Of a DNA stretch of 64,000 nt, positions 16,745-26,660 are shown piece by piece. Numbering within the stretch: the stretch's first letter is position 1; each line of letters opens with the position of its first letter. Source of the DNA: Frigoribacterium faeni (GTDB lineage Bacteria; Actinomycetota; Actinomycetes; Actinomycetales; Microbacteriaceae). The position numbers and the translations under genes were made by a program. The stretch is from positions 1 to 64,000 of the forward strand of contig NZ_BJUV01000014.1 in NCBI RefSeq assembly GCF_007988805.1, read 5' to 3'. The notes under the pieces are model-generated. The model saw nothing but the letters and a program-made list of their open reading frames with translations. It was not told the origin of the DNA and made no database searches.

Positions 16745-19336
16745 TCAGGCCGCGCCCACCGCCGCACGGAGCTCGCAGCTGAAGTCATGCCGTCCGTGCG
16801 GCACGTCGACGACCGTTCCGTCCGGCAACGACACCTCGCCGGTCGTCCCCACCGGCAGAGCGACCGTCAACCGGAGCACTCCCCCGTCGACCCGCCACTC
16901 CGACGAGACCTCGCCGTACGGGGAGATGTGACGACCCGACGCGTGAGTCAGACCGCCGCCGGGGCGAGGAGCGAAGCGGACGCGCCGCCACCCGGCCGCC
17001 GCCGGAGCGAGCCCGGCGACGGTCGAGTGCAGCCAGTCGGCCACGGCGCCGAGGGCGTAGTGGTTGAAGCTCGTCATCTCGCCGGGGTTCACGGTGCCGT
17101 CGGGCAGCATGCTGTCCCACCGCTCCCAGATGGTCGTGCCGCCCATGTCGACGGTGTAGAGCCACGACGGACAGGAGCGCTCGAGCACCATGTCGTACGC
17201 GCGGTCGACGTGCCCCGTGCGGGTCAGCGCGGGGGCGACGACGGGCGTTCCCGCGAAGCCCGTGGCGATGCGATTGCCGGCCTCGGCGACGAGCTCGGCC
17301 AGGCGGTCGCCCCCGGCCTGCGCCTCCTCCCCGCCGACGAGCCCGAACTCGAGAGCGAGCCCGTAGGCGGTCTGGGCGTCGCTCGTCGTCCGACCGTGGC
17401 CGTCGGTGTAACGGCCGACGAACGCCTCGCGCACCTCGTCGGCGATCGAGCCGTATCGGGCGGCGTCGTCGTGCCTCCCGAGCACGCCGGCCGTCTCCGC
17501 CAGGTGCCGCGTCGACCAGTACAGGTAGGCGGTGGCGACGAGGTGGCGGTCGGTCAACGCGTCGGCCGGGTCGTCCGGCGGGGCCGCCGGGTCGAGCCAG
17601 TCGCCGAGCTGGAAGCCCTCGTCCCAGATCCGGTCCTCTCCGGCTCGCGACAGGATGAGGTCGACCCAGGCCTTCGCGGAACCCCACTGCCGGGCCAGCA
17701 CGCCGGCGTCGCCGAAACGCTCCCAGAGGGTCCAGGGCGTGAGCACGGCCGCGTCGCCCCAGACCGCGCCCGGCTCGATCGGCTCCCACGACGGGCCGCC
17801 GGGGATCCGCGGCACGAACCACGGCACGGTGCCGTCGGGCAGCTGGTCGATCGCGAGGTCCTGCAGCCAGGAGCCGAGCATCCCCGAGCAGTCGAACAGG
17901 AAGGAGGCGGTGGGCGCGAACACCTGGATGTCACCCGTCCAGCCCAGACGCTCGTCGCGCTGCGGGCAGTCGGTGGGGATGTCGACGAAGTTCCCCCGGG
18001 TGCTCCAGAGGACGTTCTCGTGCAGGCGGTTCAGGCCCGGATCGGAGCTCGTGAACCACCCGGTCCGCTCCATGTCGGTGTGCAGCACGCGGGCCACGAC
18101 GGCGGAGGGGTCGAACTCTCCCGGCCAGCCCGTGATCTCGGCGTAGCGGAAGCCGTGGACGGTGAAGCGCGGCTCCCAGGTGGTCGGTCCGTCGCCGCGG
18201 AGGATCACGACGTCCTCCGCCGCGGCCAGACGGAGGGTGCGCCGGTAGAGCTCGCCGTCCTGGAGCACCTCGGCGTGGTGCAGCGTGATCTCGTGGCCGG
18301 TGTCGCCGTCGACCGTGATGCGCAGGCGTCCGACGAGGTTCTGACCGAAGTCGAGCACGACGGTGCCGCGCGGTGTCGTCCGGTGGGCGACCGGCGCGAC
18401 CTCCTCGGTGCAGCGCACCGGCGGCTGCTCGGGTGCGACGAGGGTGCTCGGGTCGCGCTCCGCCAGGGCGACGGGGGTCCAGCCGTCGTCGTCGGCGCCC
18501 GCGATCGACCAGCCGTCGCCGTCGAGCCGCAGGTCGTGACGTTCGCCGTCGTAGAGCCCGCTGAACGCGATGGGGCTGGGCTGCGCCTCCCACCGGTCGT
18601 CCGTGGCGACGACCACGCGCCTCCCGTCGGCGAGTTCGACCTCGAGCTGGGCGAGGAACGAGAGGTCGGTGCCGTAGAGGTCGTGGTATCCGCCGTTGAA
18701 GCCGAGGCGGCCGCGGTACCAGCCGTCGCCGAGCCACGCGCCCACGACATTGTCGCCGGCGACCAGGAGCTCGGTGACGTCGTAGGTGCGGTAACGCAGA
18801 CGGGCGTCGTACGAGGTCCAGCCCGGCGAGAGCTCGTCGTCGCCGACCCGCACGCCGTTCACCTCGGCCTCGAAGACGCCGTGAGCCGTGGCGTAGAGAC
18901 GAGCGGAGACGACGGGCGCGTCGAGCCGGAAGCCGCGGCGCACGCGGGAGGGGCGGCGGTCGGTGCCGGGCTCCTCGGCCCAGGCGCCGCCGACGGGCCG
19001 GGCCTGCCAGTCCGAGGCGAGCAGGAGGCCCGTCTCGACGGGCTCCGGGCGGCTCCACGGCGAGACCGACCCGTCGAGTCCCGTCACCCGGACGCGCACC
19101 TCGACGCGCTCCCGCGAGCCGAGGTCGGCGAAGGGCCAGTCGACCAGCACCTGGTCGGTCGTGTCGAGCACGACCGTCTCGGTCGCTCCCGACGCGGTGT
19201 CGAGGGCGATCTCGGCGGACGCCTGCCGCCAGCCGGAGGGACCGGCGAGCCGCCAGGAGAGGCGGGGTCGCGGGGTGCCGAGGCCCAGGGCCTCGCCGCC
19301 GTGCTCGATCCGGAGATCGGTGACTGCAATGCTCAT
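16745..19336 (-). CDS. alpha-L-rhamnosidase, GH78
   Basis: An 863-aa protein with the GH78 layout: N-terminal beta domains (Bac_rhamnosid_N with FEAEVNGVRVGDDELSPGW near 160), an (alpha/alpha)6 catalytic barrel and a C-terminal beta domain. The family motif DCPQRDERLGWTGD around residue 460 holds the acidic catalytic residues. No signal peptide is present, so it acts inside the cell on imported rhamnosides. Start ATG 19336 is two bases after the permease stop; it is the last gene of the import operon. The aglycone or oligosaccharide is unknown. Confidence 0.92.
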   Translation of the reverse strand: MSIAVTDLRIEHGGEALGLGTPRPRLSWRLAGPSGWRQASAEIALDTASGATETVVLDTTDQVLVDWPFADLGSRERVEVRVRVTGLDGSVSPWSRPEPVETGLLLASDWQARPVGGAWAEEPGTDRRPSRVRRGFRLDAPVVSARLYATAHGVFEAEVNGVRVGDDELSPGWTSYDARLRYRTYDVTELLVAGDNVVGAWLGDGWYRGRLGFNGGYHDLYGTDLSFLAQLEVELADGRRVVVATDDRWEAQPSPIAFSGLYDGERHDLRLDGDGWSIAGADDDGWTPVALAERDPSTLVAPEQPPVRCTEEVAPVAHRTTPRGTVVLDFGQNLVGRLRITVDGDTGHEITLHHAEVLQDGELYRRTLRLAAAEDVVILRGDGPTTWEPRFTVHGFRYAEITGWPGEFDPSAVVARVLHTDMERTGWFTSSDPGLNRLHENVLWSTRGNFVDIPTDCPQRDERLGWTGDIQVFAPTASFLFDCSGMLGSWLQDLAIDQLPDGTVPWFVPRIPGGPSWEPIEPGAVWGDAAVLTPWTLWERFGDAGVLARQWGSAKAWVDLILSRAGEDRIWDEGFQLGDWLDPAAPPDDPADALTDRHLVATAYLYWSTRHLAETAGVLGRHDDAARYGSIADEVREAFVGRYTDGHGRTTSDAQTAYGLALEFGLVGGEEAQAGGDRLAELVAEAGNRIATGFAGTPVVAPALTRTGHVDRAYDMVLERSCPSWLYTVDMGGTTIWERWDSMLPDGTVNPGEMTSFNHYALGAVADWLHSTVAGLAPAAAGWRRVRFAPRPGGGLTHASGRHISPYGEVSSEWRVDGGVLRLTVALPVGTTGEVSLPDGTVVDVPHGRHDFSCELRAAVGAA

Positions 19337-19338
19337 GG

Positions 19339-20244
19339 TCAGCCCTTGACCGCGCCGGCGGTCAGCCCCTTCTGCACTTGCTTGTTCAGGAACAGGTAGA
19401 TGACGAGGATCGCGACGACGTTGAGGCAGATCGCGGCGAAGAGCGGTCCGTACTGCACCGAGCCGAACTGGCCGGTGAAGTTGAGCAGGCCGACCTGCAG
19501 CGTGCGGAGCGAGCCGGAGTTCGTGAAGGTCAAGGCGATGAGCAGGTCGTTCCACAGCATGAAGAACTGCACGAGACCGACCGTGAAGAGGGCGTTGCGC
19601 ACCATCGGGAGGCCGACGAGGAAGAACGACCGGATCAGACCGGCGCCGTCGAGGGTGGCGGCCTCGAAGATCTCCCGCGGGACGGCCCGGAAGAACGTGG
19701 CCATCAGGAACACGGCCAGCGGAAGGCTCGTCGCCGTGTAGGTGATGAGCAGGGGCCAGAGCGTGCCGGTCAGGCCGAGGCGGAAGTAGGCGGCGAACAG
19801 CGGCAGCAGGATCATCTGCGTCGGCACCATGATGCCGGCGAGGAACGTGATGAGGATCGCGCCGCGGCCCTTCCAGACGAGCACCTCGAGGGCGAAGCCC
19901 GCCATGGAGCCGAACAGCAGCACGAGCAGCAGCGACGGGAAGACCGTCAGGATCGAGTTCGACGCGTACTGGGCGAAGTTCCCCTGGGTCCACGCGAAGA
20001 CGTAGTTGTCGAGGTTCCACTGCTGGGGCAGCGCCCAGACGGGCTGCTCGAGGAACTCGGTCTGCGTCTTGAACGAGCCGAGCAGCATCCAGACGAGGGG
20101 GCCGACGACGATGACGAGGAGGAGCGCGACGAGGGCGCCGCTGACGATCTGCCCGAGGCGTCGCCGGGGTGCGGGACGACGCCGCGGCGTCGGGCGGCGG
20201 GCGGCGGCGGTCGGGACGGGGACGGTGGTGTCGACGGAGGTCAT
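19339..20244 (-). CDS. sugar ABC transporter permease (MalG type)
   Basis: A 301-aa protein with six transmembrane segments after an Arg/Pro-rich cytoplasmic tail. The inner-membrane EAA loop is EAATLDGAGLIRSFFLVGLP. It pairs with the MalF-type permease encoded just upstream (3-bp gap). No ATPase gene lies in the cluster, which is normal for actinobacterial CUT1 importers that share an MsiK-like ATPase. Confidence 0.92.
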   Translation of the reverse strand: MTSVDTTVPVPTAAARRPTPRRRPAPRRRLGQIVSGALVALLLVIVVGPLVWMLLGSFKTQTEFLEQPVWALPQQWNLDNYVFAWTQGNFAQYASNSILTVFPSLLLVLLFGSMAGFALEVLVWKGRGAILITFLAGIMVPTQMILLPLFAAYFRLGLTGTLWPLLITYTATSLPLAVFLMATFFRAVPREIFEAATLDGAGLIRSFFLVGLPMVRNALFTVGLVQFFMLWNDLLIALTFTNSGSLRTLQVGLLNFTGQFGSVQYGPLFAAICLNVVAILVIYLFLNKQVQKGLTAGAVKG

Positions 20245-20247
20245 CGG

Positions 20248-21132
20248 TCAGTCCTTCGTGAGGTCGCGTCGGTTCGCGCGGAAGATGAAGACGGTCACGA
20301 GCAACGACACGACCGTGAGGAGGAACGCGACGGTGCTGCCGTAGCCGTACTGCCCGAAGCGGAACGACGTGTCGAACATGTAGATCGTCAGCGGGCTCGT
20401 CGACGTGCCGGGGCCGCCGTTCGTGAGGGCGAGGATGCTGTCGAAGACCTTGAGCGTGCCGTTGACGGAGAAGATCAGCGACGAGATCAGCACGGGCAGC
20501 GAGAGCGGCAGCACGATGCGTCGGACCAGGCCGAAGCCGGAGGCGCCGTCGATGCGGGCCGACTCGAAGACCTCCTCGGGGATGTCGAGCAGTCCGGCGT
20601 AGAGGAGCACGCCGTAGAAGCCCATCGACCGCCAGACGTCCATGATGATGATCACCAGGAACGCGGTGCCGCCGTCGCCGAACCAGTCGACGGACGACAG
20701 CCCGATGGCCTCGAGGGCGGTGTTGACGAGGCCGTTCCGGGGTGCGATGGCGAACATCTGCTGGAACAGCAGGGCCACGGCGACGGTCGGCAGGACGACC
20801 GGGAAGAACACGAGGGTGCGGACGGCGCTCGACCACTTCCGGAGCACGAAGACGTAGAGGAGCGAGAGCAGGTAGCCGAAGCCGACCTGCAGGATCGTCA
20901 TGAGCACGGCGTACCGGACGGTCAGCAGCAGCGCGTCGCGCACCCGGGTGTCGGTCAGGAGGCGCTGGTAGTTCTCGAGCCCCGAGAAGGTGAACCCGGT
21001 GATCGCGTTGCCGCTGGTGAGGGTGTAGCCGAACGAGACGATGATCGGGACGAGCATCACGACGGAGTAGATGAGCAGCGCCGGCCCGATGAGGATCAGG
21101 GTCGCGCGCCGGTCGCCGAGCAGGGGGTTCAT
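20248..21132 (-). CDS. sugar ABC transporter permease (MalF/UgpA type)
   Basis: A 294-aa protein with six transmembrane segments and the coupling loop EVFESARIDGASGFGLVRRI. It is the first permease after the binding-protein gene. Context with GH78 implies transport of rhamnose-containing oligosaccharides or rhamnosides. Confidence 0.92.
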   Translation of the reverse strand: MNPLLGDRRATLILIGPALLIYSVVMLVPIIVSFGYTLTSGNAITGFTFSGLENYQRLLTDTRVRDALLLTVRYAVLMTILQVGFGYLLSLLYVFVLRKWSSAVRTLVFFPVVLPTVAVALLFQQMFAIAPRNGLVNTALEAIGLSSVDWFGDGGTAFLVIIIMDVWRSMGFYGVLLYAGLLDIPEEVFESARIDGASGFGLVRRIVLPLSLPVLISSLIFSVNGTLKVFDSILALTNGGPGTSTSPLTIYMFDTSFRFGQYGYGSTVAFLLTVVSLLVTVFIFRANRRDLTKD

Positions 21133-21222
21133 GAGGGGCCTTCGGTGCGAGCGGGAGGTCGGGTCGGGGTCGCGACGGGGCGGGGACGCGCTCGGCGTGC
21201 CCCGCTCCCGTCGCGGGAGGCG

Positions 21223-22503
21223 CTAGCCCAGGTCGCCCTGGACGAGCGTCATGAACTCCTCGGCCGTGATGGCGCCGGTGACGAGCTGCGCGGCGTTCTG
21301 CTGCGAGGTGGTCGTCGCCTGCGTGCTGAAGTAGGCCTCGAACCACGGGATCGTCGTGTCGGTCTCCGAGATGCGGTCACGCACCTCCGTCGTCAGGGCG
21401 TTGCTCGAGGCGTCGCCCGAGACCGTGAAGCCGGAGATGCGGCTGCTGTCCTCCAAAGCGACCTGGCCGTAGTTCTCGGCGATGCAGGCGACCCACGCCT
21501 TGCTGTCGTCGTTCAGCGCGCTCGGGTTGATCGTGAAGGGCAGACCGACGTTGGCCACGAGCTCGCTGCTGTCGCCCTCGCCGCCCTCGACGTCGGGGAA
21601 CGGCAGGTAGCCGATGGCGTCCTCGCCGATCCGGTTCGCCGTGTCGTCGGCGAAGTTGCTCAGCACCCAGCTGCCCATGTAGAGCATGGGCGAGCTGCCG
21701 TTGAGGAACTCGTTGATCGAGGTGTCGTAGTCGATCGAGCCGACGCCCTCGCCGAAGTAGCCCTCCGCGCCGAGGTCGGCGACCTGCTGGGCCGCGGCCA
21801 CGTACTCGGGGTCGGTCAGCGAGGCGTCGCCGTCGGCCACCGCCTGGAGGGCGTCGGCGCCGAGCTCGCGCTCGATGAGGTTGCCGACGAGGCGGGTGAG
21901 GGGCCAGCCCTGCTCGCCGCTGGCGGCGAAGGGGGTCAGCCCGGCGTCCTGGAAGGTCGCGGCCGCGGCGACGACGTCGTCCCAGCTCTCGGGCACGTCC
22001 ACGCCGTTCTCGGCGAACTGGTCCTTGTTGTACCAGATGCCCTCGATGTTGTACTCGGTCGGCAGCACGAGGAACTCGCCGTCGTAGAGCGACTCGACGG
22101 TCGACCGCGCGGCCGGCTCGATCGAGTCGGCCACCCCGAGCTCGTCGAAGAGCTCGTCGAAGTGCGCGACGAAGCCGGCGTCGTCGAGCTGCTGGACGAG
22201 CTCGTTGGTGTCGACGGCGTACATGACGGGCAGGCCGCCCTGGCCGGCGAGGAGCTGGACCTGCTGATTGAGGTTCGTCTGCGGGACGGTCTCGACCTTG
22301 AGCGGCATGGCCTCGTTCTCGGTGGCGCAGGCGCCGTCGGCGAGAGTCTGAAGCGTTGCAGGGACGACCTCGTTCTCGACGTTGCCGAGGACGGTGAACT
22401 CGGTGGCAGCCTGACCCGATCCCCCACCCGAGCACGCGGTGAGAGCGGCGATGGTCAGGCCGGCGACGGTGAAGGCGGCAACACGGCGAGCGGTGCGGGG
22501 CAT
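21223..22503 (-). CDS. extracellular solute-binding lipoprotein of a rhamnoside ABC importer
   Basis: A 426-aa family-1 binding protein. The signal peptide ends in the lipobox LTAC (Cys at about 25) followed by SGGGSG. The body has the WDDVVAAAATFQDAG and MYMGSW-like elements of CUT1 binding proteins. Start ATG 22503 is four bases from GGAGG; an ATG one codon upstream is too close to it. It opens the operon, and its promoter carries the LacI-type palindrome. The predicted ligand is a rhamnosylated sugar, from the GH78 gene downstream. Confidence 0.9.
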   Translation of the reverse strand: MPRTARRVAAFTVAGLTIAALTACSGGGSGQAATEFTVLGNVENEVVPATLQTLADGACATENEAMPLKVETVPQTNLNQQVQLLAGQGGLPVMYAVDTNELVQQLDDAGFVAHFDELFDELGVADSIEPAARSTVESLYDGEFLVLPTEYNIEGIWYNKDQFAENGVDVPESWDDVVAAAATFQDAGLTPFAASGEQGWPLTRLVGNLIERELGADALQAVADGDASLTDPEYVAAAQQVADLGAEGYFGEGVGSIDYDTSINEFLNGSSPMLYMGSWVLSNFADDTANRIGEDAIGYLPFPDVEGGEGDSSELVANVGLPFTINPSALNDDSKAWVACIAENYGQVALEDSSRISGFTVSGDASSNALTTEVRDRISETDTTIPWFEAYFSTQATTTSQQNAAQLVTGAITAEEFMTLVQGDLG

Positions 22504-22538
22504 CATTCCTCCTTGAATGGTGGGCGCCTCAGAAAAGT

Positions 22539-22550
22539 TGAAGCGCTTCA
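22539..22550. promoter_or_regulatory. LacI-type operator
   Basis: A perfect 12-bp palindrome, TGAAGCGCTTCA, with the central CG typical of LacI/GalR operators. It abuts the -10 element of the binding-protein promoter, so occupation by the divergent LacI-family protein should block transcription. Confidence 0.85.
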
Positions 22551-22579
22551 TAATCAACTGACCGGACCGGGCTTGTCAA
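22550..22579 (-). promoter_or_regulatory. promoter of the rhamnoside operon
   Basis: Minus strand: TTGACA (22574-22579), 18 bp, GATTAT (22550-22555). The -10 shares its last base with the operator palindrome, an arrangement that supports direct repression. Confidence 0.65.
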
Positions 22580-22620
22580 TACCCGTTCGAGGCCGATCGC
22601 GAGCTAAGCTCGGCGCCACG

Positions 22621-23670
22621 ATGACCACCTCGACTCCCTCCTCGCACCGACGACCGCCCGTGATGGCCGACGTCGCACGGCTGGCGGGCGTCTCGCTGGG
22701 GACGGTCTCGAACGTCGTCAACGCCCCGGACCGGGTCAAGCCGGCGACGCGGCGGAAGGTCGAGGACGCCATCGCCTCCCTCGGGTTCACGCCGAACACC
22801 TCGGCGCGCACCCTGGCCGCCGGGCGCGGCACGCTCGTCGGGTTCGTCGCGGTCGACCTGGGCAACTCGTACTTCCTCGACATCGCGCGCGGCGTCGAGC
22901 GCGAAGCCGACCTCGGTCAGCAGTCGGTCCTGCTGGGCAACTCCGACGTGGATCTCGACAAGCAGACCGGCTACCTCAAGCTCTTCGAGCAGGCGCAGGC
23001 CGCGGGGATCGTGCTGGCCCCGTTCGACGGCCCGATGGACGAGGCGCGGCGCCTGCGTCAGCGCGGCCTGCGTGTGGTCAACGTGAACTGGCCGGGCGAG
23101 CCGGACGAGAGCTGCGGGGTGGTGGTGGACGAGGTGCGGGGCGGTCGCCTGGCCGCGCAGCACCTCCTCGACCAGGGACGTCGGGAACTCGTCTTCGTCG
23201 GCGGTCCGCTCGATCTGACCGCCGTGCGGCACAGGTTCGAGGGCGCGTCGGCGGCGGCCCGCGAGGCCGGGGTGCCTCTGCAGCTGGTCACGACGGCGGC
23301 GCTGACCGTGCGGGCCGGGCTCGCCGTCGGGAGCGACCTCCTGGCGCAGGACGCCGCGGCTCGGCCGGACGGCATCGTCGCCGCCTCGGACGCCCTGGCG
23401 TCGGGGATCGTCCAGTCGCTGCTGCTCGGCGGCGTGCGCATCCCCGACGACGTCTCGATCACCGGCTACGACGACAACCACTTCGCTCAGGGCACGACGC
23501 TCCCGCTGACGACGGTCGGTCAGCCCGGCGTCGAGATGGGCGGCCAGGCCATGCGTCTGCTCCGCGACGAGCTCGACAACCCGGCCACCCACCGCCACGA
23601 GACGGTCGTGCTGCCGCCCCGCCTCATCGTGCGCGGCAGCTCGCTGCAGCGGCCGGGCGAGGGATCGTGA
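22621..23670 (+). CDS. LacI-family transcriptional repressor
   Basis: A 349-aa regulator. The N-terminal HTH (MADVARLAGVSLGTVSNVVN, about 15-34) and hinge region precede a periplasmic-binding-protein-like sensor domain (about 75-345). It is divergent from the rhamnoside import operon with the operator between them, so it should repress that operon until a rhamnoside or rhamnose binds. Start ATG 22621. Confidence 0.92.
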   Translation: MTTSTPSSHRRPPVMADVARLAGVSLGTVSNVVNAPDRVKPATRRKVEDAIASLGFTPNTSARTLAAGRGTLVGFVAVDLGNSYFLDIARGVEREADLGQQSVLLGNSDVDLDKQTGYLKLFEQAQAAGIVLAPFDGPMDEARRLRQRGLRVVNVNWPGEPDESCGVVVDEVRGGRLAAQHLLDQGRRELVFVGGPLDLTAVRHRFEGASAAAREAGVPLQLVTTAALTVRAGLAVGSDLLAQDAAARPDGIVAASDALASGIVQSLLLGGVRIPDDVSITGYDDNHFAQGTTLPLTTVGQPGVEMGGQAMRLLRDELDNPATHRHETVVLPPRLIVRGSSLQRPGEGS

Positions 23671-23811
23671 GGATCGTGAGGATCGCCCGTCCCACCGCCG
23701 GGAGATCCGCCTCGTCGTGGGCGACGCCGTCGTGCCCGGCGGGAGCATCCGCGCGGAGACATCCGCCGCGTGCTCACCGGCTGCGGCGCCGAGCTCGACC
23801 ACACTGAACGC

Positions 23812-24249
23812 ATGCCCCTCGCTGCCGGTCACCGACTCGTCGACGGCCCTCCCCCGGTGGAGGACTACCTCCGCCTCCGACGCGACTGCGGACTCTCACC
23901 CAAGACCGCCGATCAGGCGACGGCCGCCATCGCCGGCTCGTGGACCTTCCGACACGTTCTCGACGCTGAAGGCGACGTCGTCGGGATGGGCCGAGTCGTC
24001 GGAGACGGCGGGTGGTACTTCCTCATCGCCGACATGGCCGTCCTCCCCGCCCACCAAGGCAGAGGGATCGGGAGCGCCGTGCTCGACGCCCTCCTCGACC
24101 ACATCCGAGCCTGCGCCCCCGCCGGGGCCTACGTGACGTTGACGGCCGATCCACCCGGCACGCGGCTCTACGAGTCCCGCGGCTTCACCGACGTCGCGCC
24201 CGACCGGACCGGCATGCACCACGTCATGCCGTCGGAAGCAGACCGCTGA
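23812..24249 (+). CDS. GNAT-family N-acetyltransferase
   Basis: A 145-aa GNAT protein. The acetyl-CoA loop is seen in VLPAHQGRGIGSAVL (about 81-95), and LYESRGFTDV near the end is the usual beta-bulge strand. The acceptor substrate is unknown. The start is placed at ATG 23812 because the fold begins there, although the frame is open upstream. The gene is followed by the gene-free repeat array. Confidence 0.85.
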   Translation: MPLAAGHRLVDGPPPVEDYLRLRRDCGLSPKTADQATAAIAGSWTFRHVLDAEGDVVGMGRVVGDGGWYFLIADMAVLPAHQGRGIGSAVLDALLDHIRACAPAGAYVTLTADPPGTRLYESRGFTDVAPDRTGMHHVMPSEADR

Positions 24250-24260
24250 GCGCTCGAGCG

Positions 24261-24305
24261 GTGCGCGGTCGCGCCGTGCGTGGTCGCGCGGTGCGTGGTC
24301 GACGA
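24261..24305 (+). repeat. 15-bp tandem repeat, three copies
   Basis: Units GTGCGCGGTCGCGCC, GTGCGTGGTCGCGCG and GTGCGTGGTCGACGA stand head to tail directly before the larger array. Confidence 0.75.
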
Positions 24306-24310
24306 CTCAG

Positions 24311-25140
24311 GTGAAGAGCGCGCGGAGCGCTCGATTCACGCAGAGAAACGACTCGTGGCCTGAGTTGCCGACGGTGCGCCTCCGCAGGCGCGGCAGGCAC
24401 GGCGCACGTGGCACATGGCTCGTGGCGGCGGGACGCGCTTCGCGGCAGCTCGGTCGGCAAGTCAGGCTCAGCACGCTCCGGACGCGCGGATCGCGGCGAA
24501 ACGGGCCCTTGAGCCTGAGTCGCCGACAGGGCACCTCCCGATGCGCGACAGGCACAGCACGCGCGGCACGTGGCGGCGGGACGCGCTTCTCGGCAGCCCG
24601 GTCGGCAAGTCAGGCTGAGCACGCTTTGGGCGCGCGAATCTCGGCGAAACATGCCCGATGGCCTGAGTCGCCGACAGGGCGCCTCCGCAGGCGCGGCAGG
24701 CGTGGCAGGCACGGCGCGCGTGGCACGTGGCAGCGGCCCGCGCTTCGCGGCAGCCCGGTCGGCAAATCAGGCTGAGCACGCTCCGGACGCGCGAATCACG
24801 GCGAAACGGGCCCTTGAGCCTGAGTCGCCGACAGGGCGCCTCCGCGTGCGCGGCAGGCACGGCGCACGTGGCACGTGGCGGCGGGACGCGCTTCGCGGCA
24901 GCCCGGTCGGCAAATCAGGCTGAGCACGCTCCGGACGCGCGAATCACGGCGAAACAGGCCCGATGGCCTGAGTTGCCGACAGGGCGCCTCCGCAGGCGCG
25001 GCAGGCACGGCACGCGCGGCACGTGGCGGCGGGACGCGCTTCGCGGCAGCTCGGTCGGCGGGCCGGTCGGCAAATCAGGCTGAGCGCGCCCGGGGCGCGC
25101 GAAGCGCGGTGAAACGGGCCCTGGGGCCTGAGTCGCCGAC
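24311..25140. repeat. tandem array of about 150-bp units, five full copies
   Basis: Anchor CCTGAG starts at 24359, 24514, 24662, 24819, 24967 and 25127, giving periods of 155, 148, 157, 148 and 160 bp. A second anchor, CGGTCGGCAA, recurs at 24451, 24599, 24756, 24904 and 25064. Most units hold a perfect hairpin, GCGCCTCCGCAGGCGC, and a conserved block with GGCGAAAC. The last period is longer through a 12-bp duplication near 25051-25063. All six frames stay mostly open because stops are rare and the period is not a multiple of three; no coding function is proposed. The array fills the gap between the GNAT and GH25 genes. Confidence 0.9.
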
Positions 25141-25239
25141 GTCGATGCCGACGGACGGTCGGAGACGGGGCACCGCGGCCAGAGGCGGAACGGGGCGAGA
25201 GCGATGTCCTCGCCCCGGCGACTGCCTAGGCTCGGCCCC

Positions 25240-26094
<855 letters not shown>

Positions 26095-26098
26095 CGCG

Positions 26099-26530
26099 TC
26101 ATGCCGGCTCGGCGTCCGCCTGGACCGGGTGGCGGCTCTCGCCCGCGTCTCGTCGGAACGCGGTGACGATGACGGCGCCGAACGCGGTCAGGCCGGCGAG
26201 GGCGGCGAGTCGGAGGACGCGGATCCAGAAGGTCCAGGTGTCCATGACGGCCCGGGTGACATCGGGCGGTGTGATGAGCGTGGTGCCGCACGAGTATGCG
26301 GGCGGCCACGACTCCCGGGAGAAGGAACCGGGGTGTCCGGCCAGACGGCAGAACTCGGGAGCATCGAGAGCCGGCCCGTAGCCGACGCCGGCGGGAGTCC
26401 AGAGGACGATCCGCCACAGGAGGAGGCACAGCACGGCGACGATCGCCGCGATGCCGGTCGCGGCCAGGACGAGCACGCCGACGACGAGGACCACGCGCGC
26501 CCGCGCCCGATTCGTGGTCGTCCTGTCCAT
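26099..26530 (-). CDS. small membrane protein of unknown function
   Basis: A 143-aa protein with two predicted transmembrane helices (about 13-42 and 100-125) around an outer loop with two cysteines (FCRLAG, YSCGTT) that could form a disulfide. Not recognised. It ends 5 bp from the convergent GH25 gene and is divergent from the MerR gene. Confidence 0.6.
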   Translation of the reverse strand: MDRTTTNRARARVVLVVGVLVLAATGIAAIVAVLCLLLWRIVLWTPAGVGYGPALDAPEFCRLAGHPGSFSRESWPPAYSCGTTLITPPDVTRAVMDTWTFWIRVLRLAALAGLTAFGAVIVTAFRRDAGESRHPVQADAEPA

Positions 26531-26660
26531 CTCCCGACCGTAGGTCGACTGCCGGCCGCCCGGCGTCGCCCGGAAGGCGGACCGTCATGGGCCGGGAGTT
26601 GCACCTTCCGTAGCGTCATGTGGTCGGGTGGTCTCACGTCCCGCTCAGGAAGGTCCCCGC

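Noticed and set aside
16523-23670. Very long open frames antisense to the rhamnoside operon
   Set aside because: They are shadows caused by high GC; the opposite strand encodes clear GH78, permease and binding-protein genes.
24311-25140. CRISPR array
   Set aside because: Units of about 150 bp are similar along their whole length; there are no short repeats with unique spacers and no cas genes.
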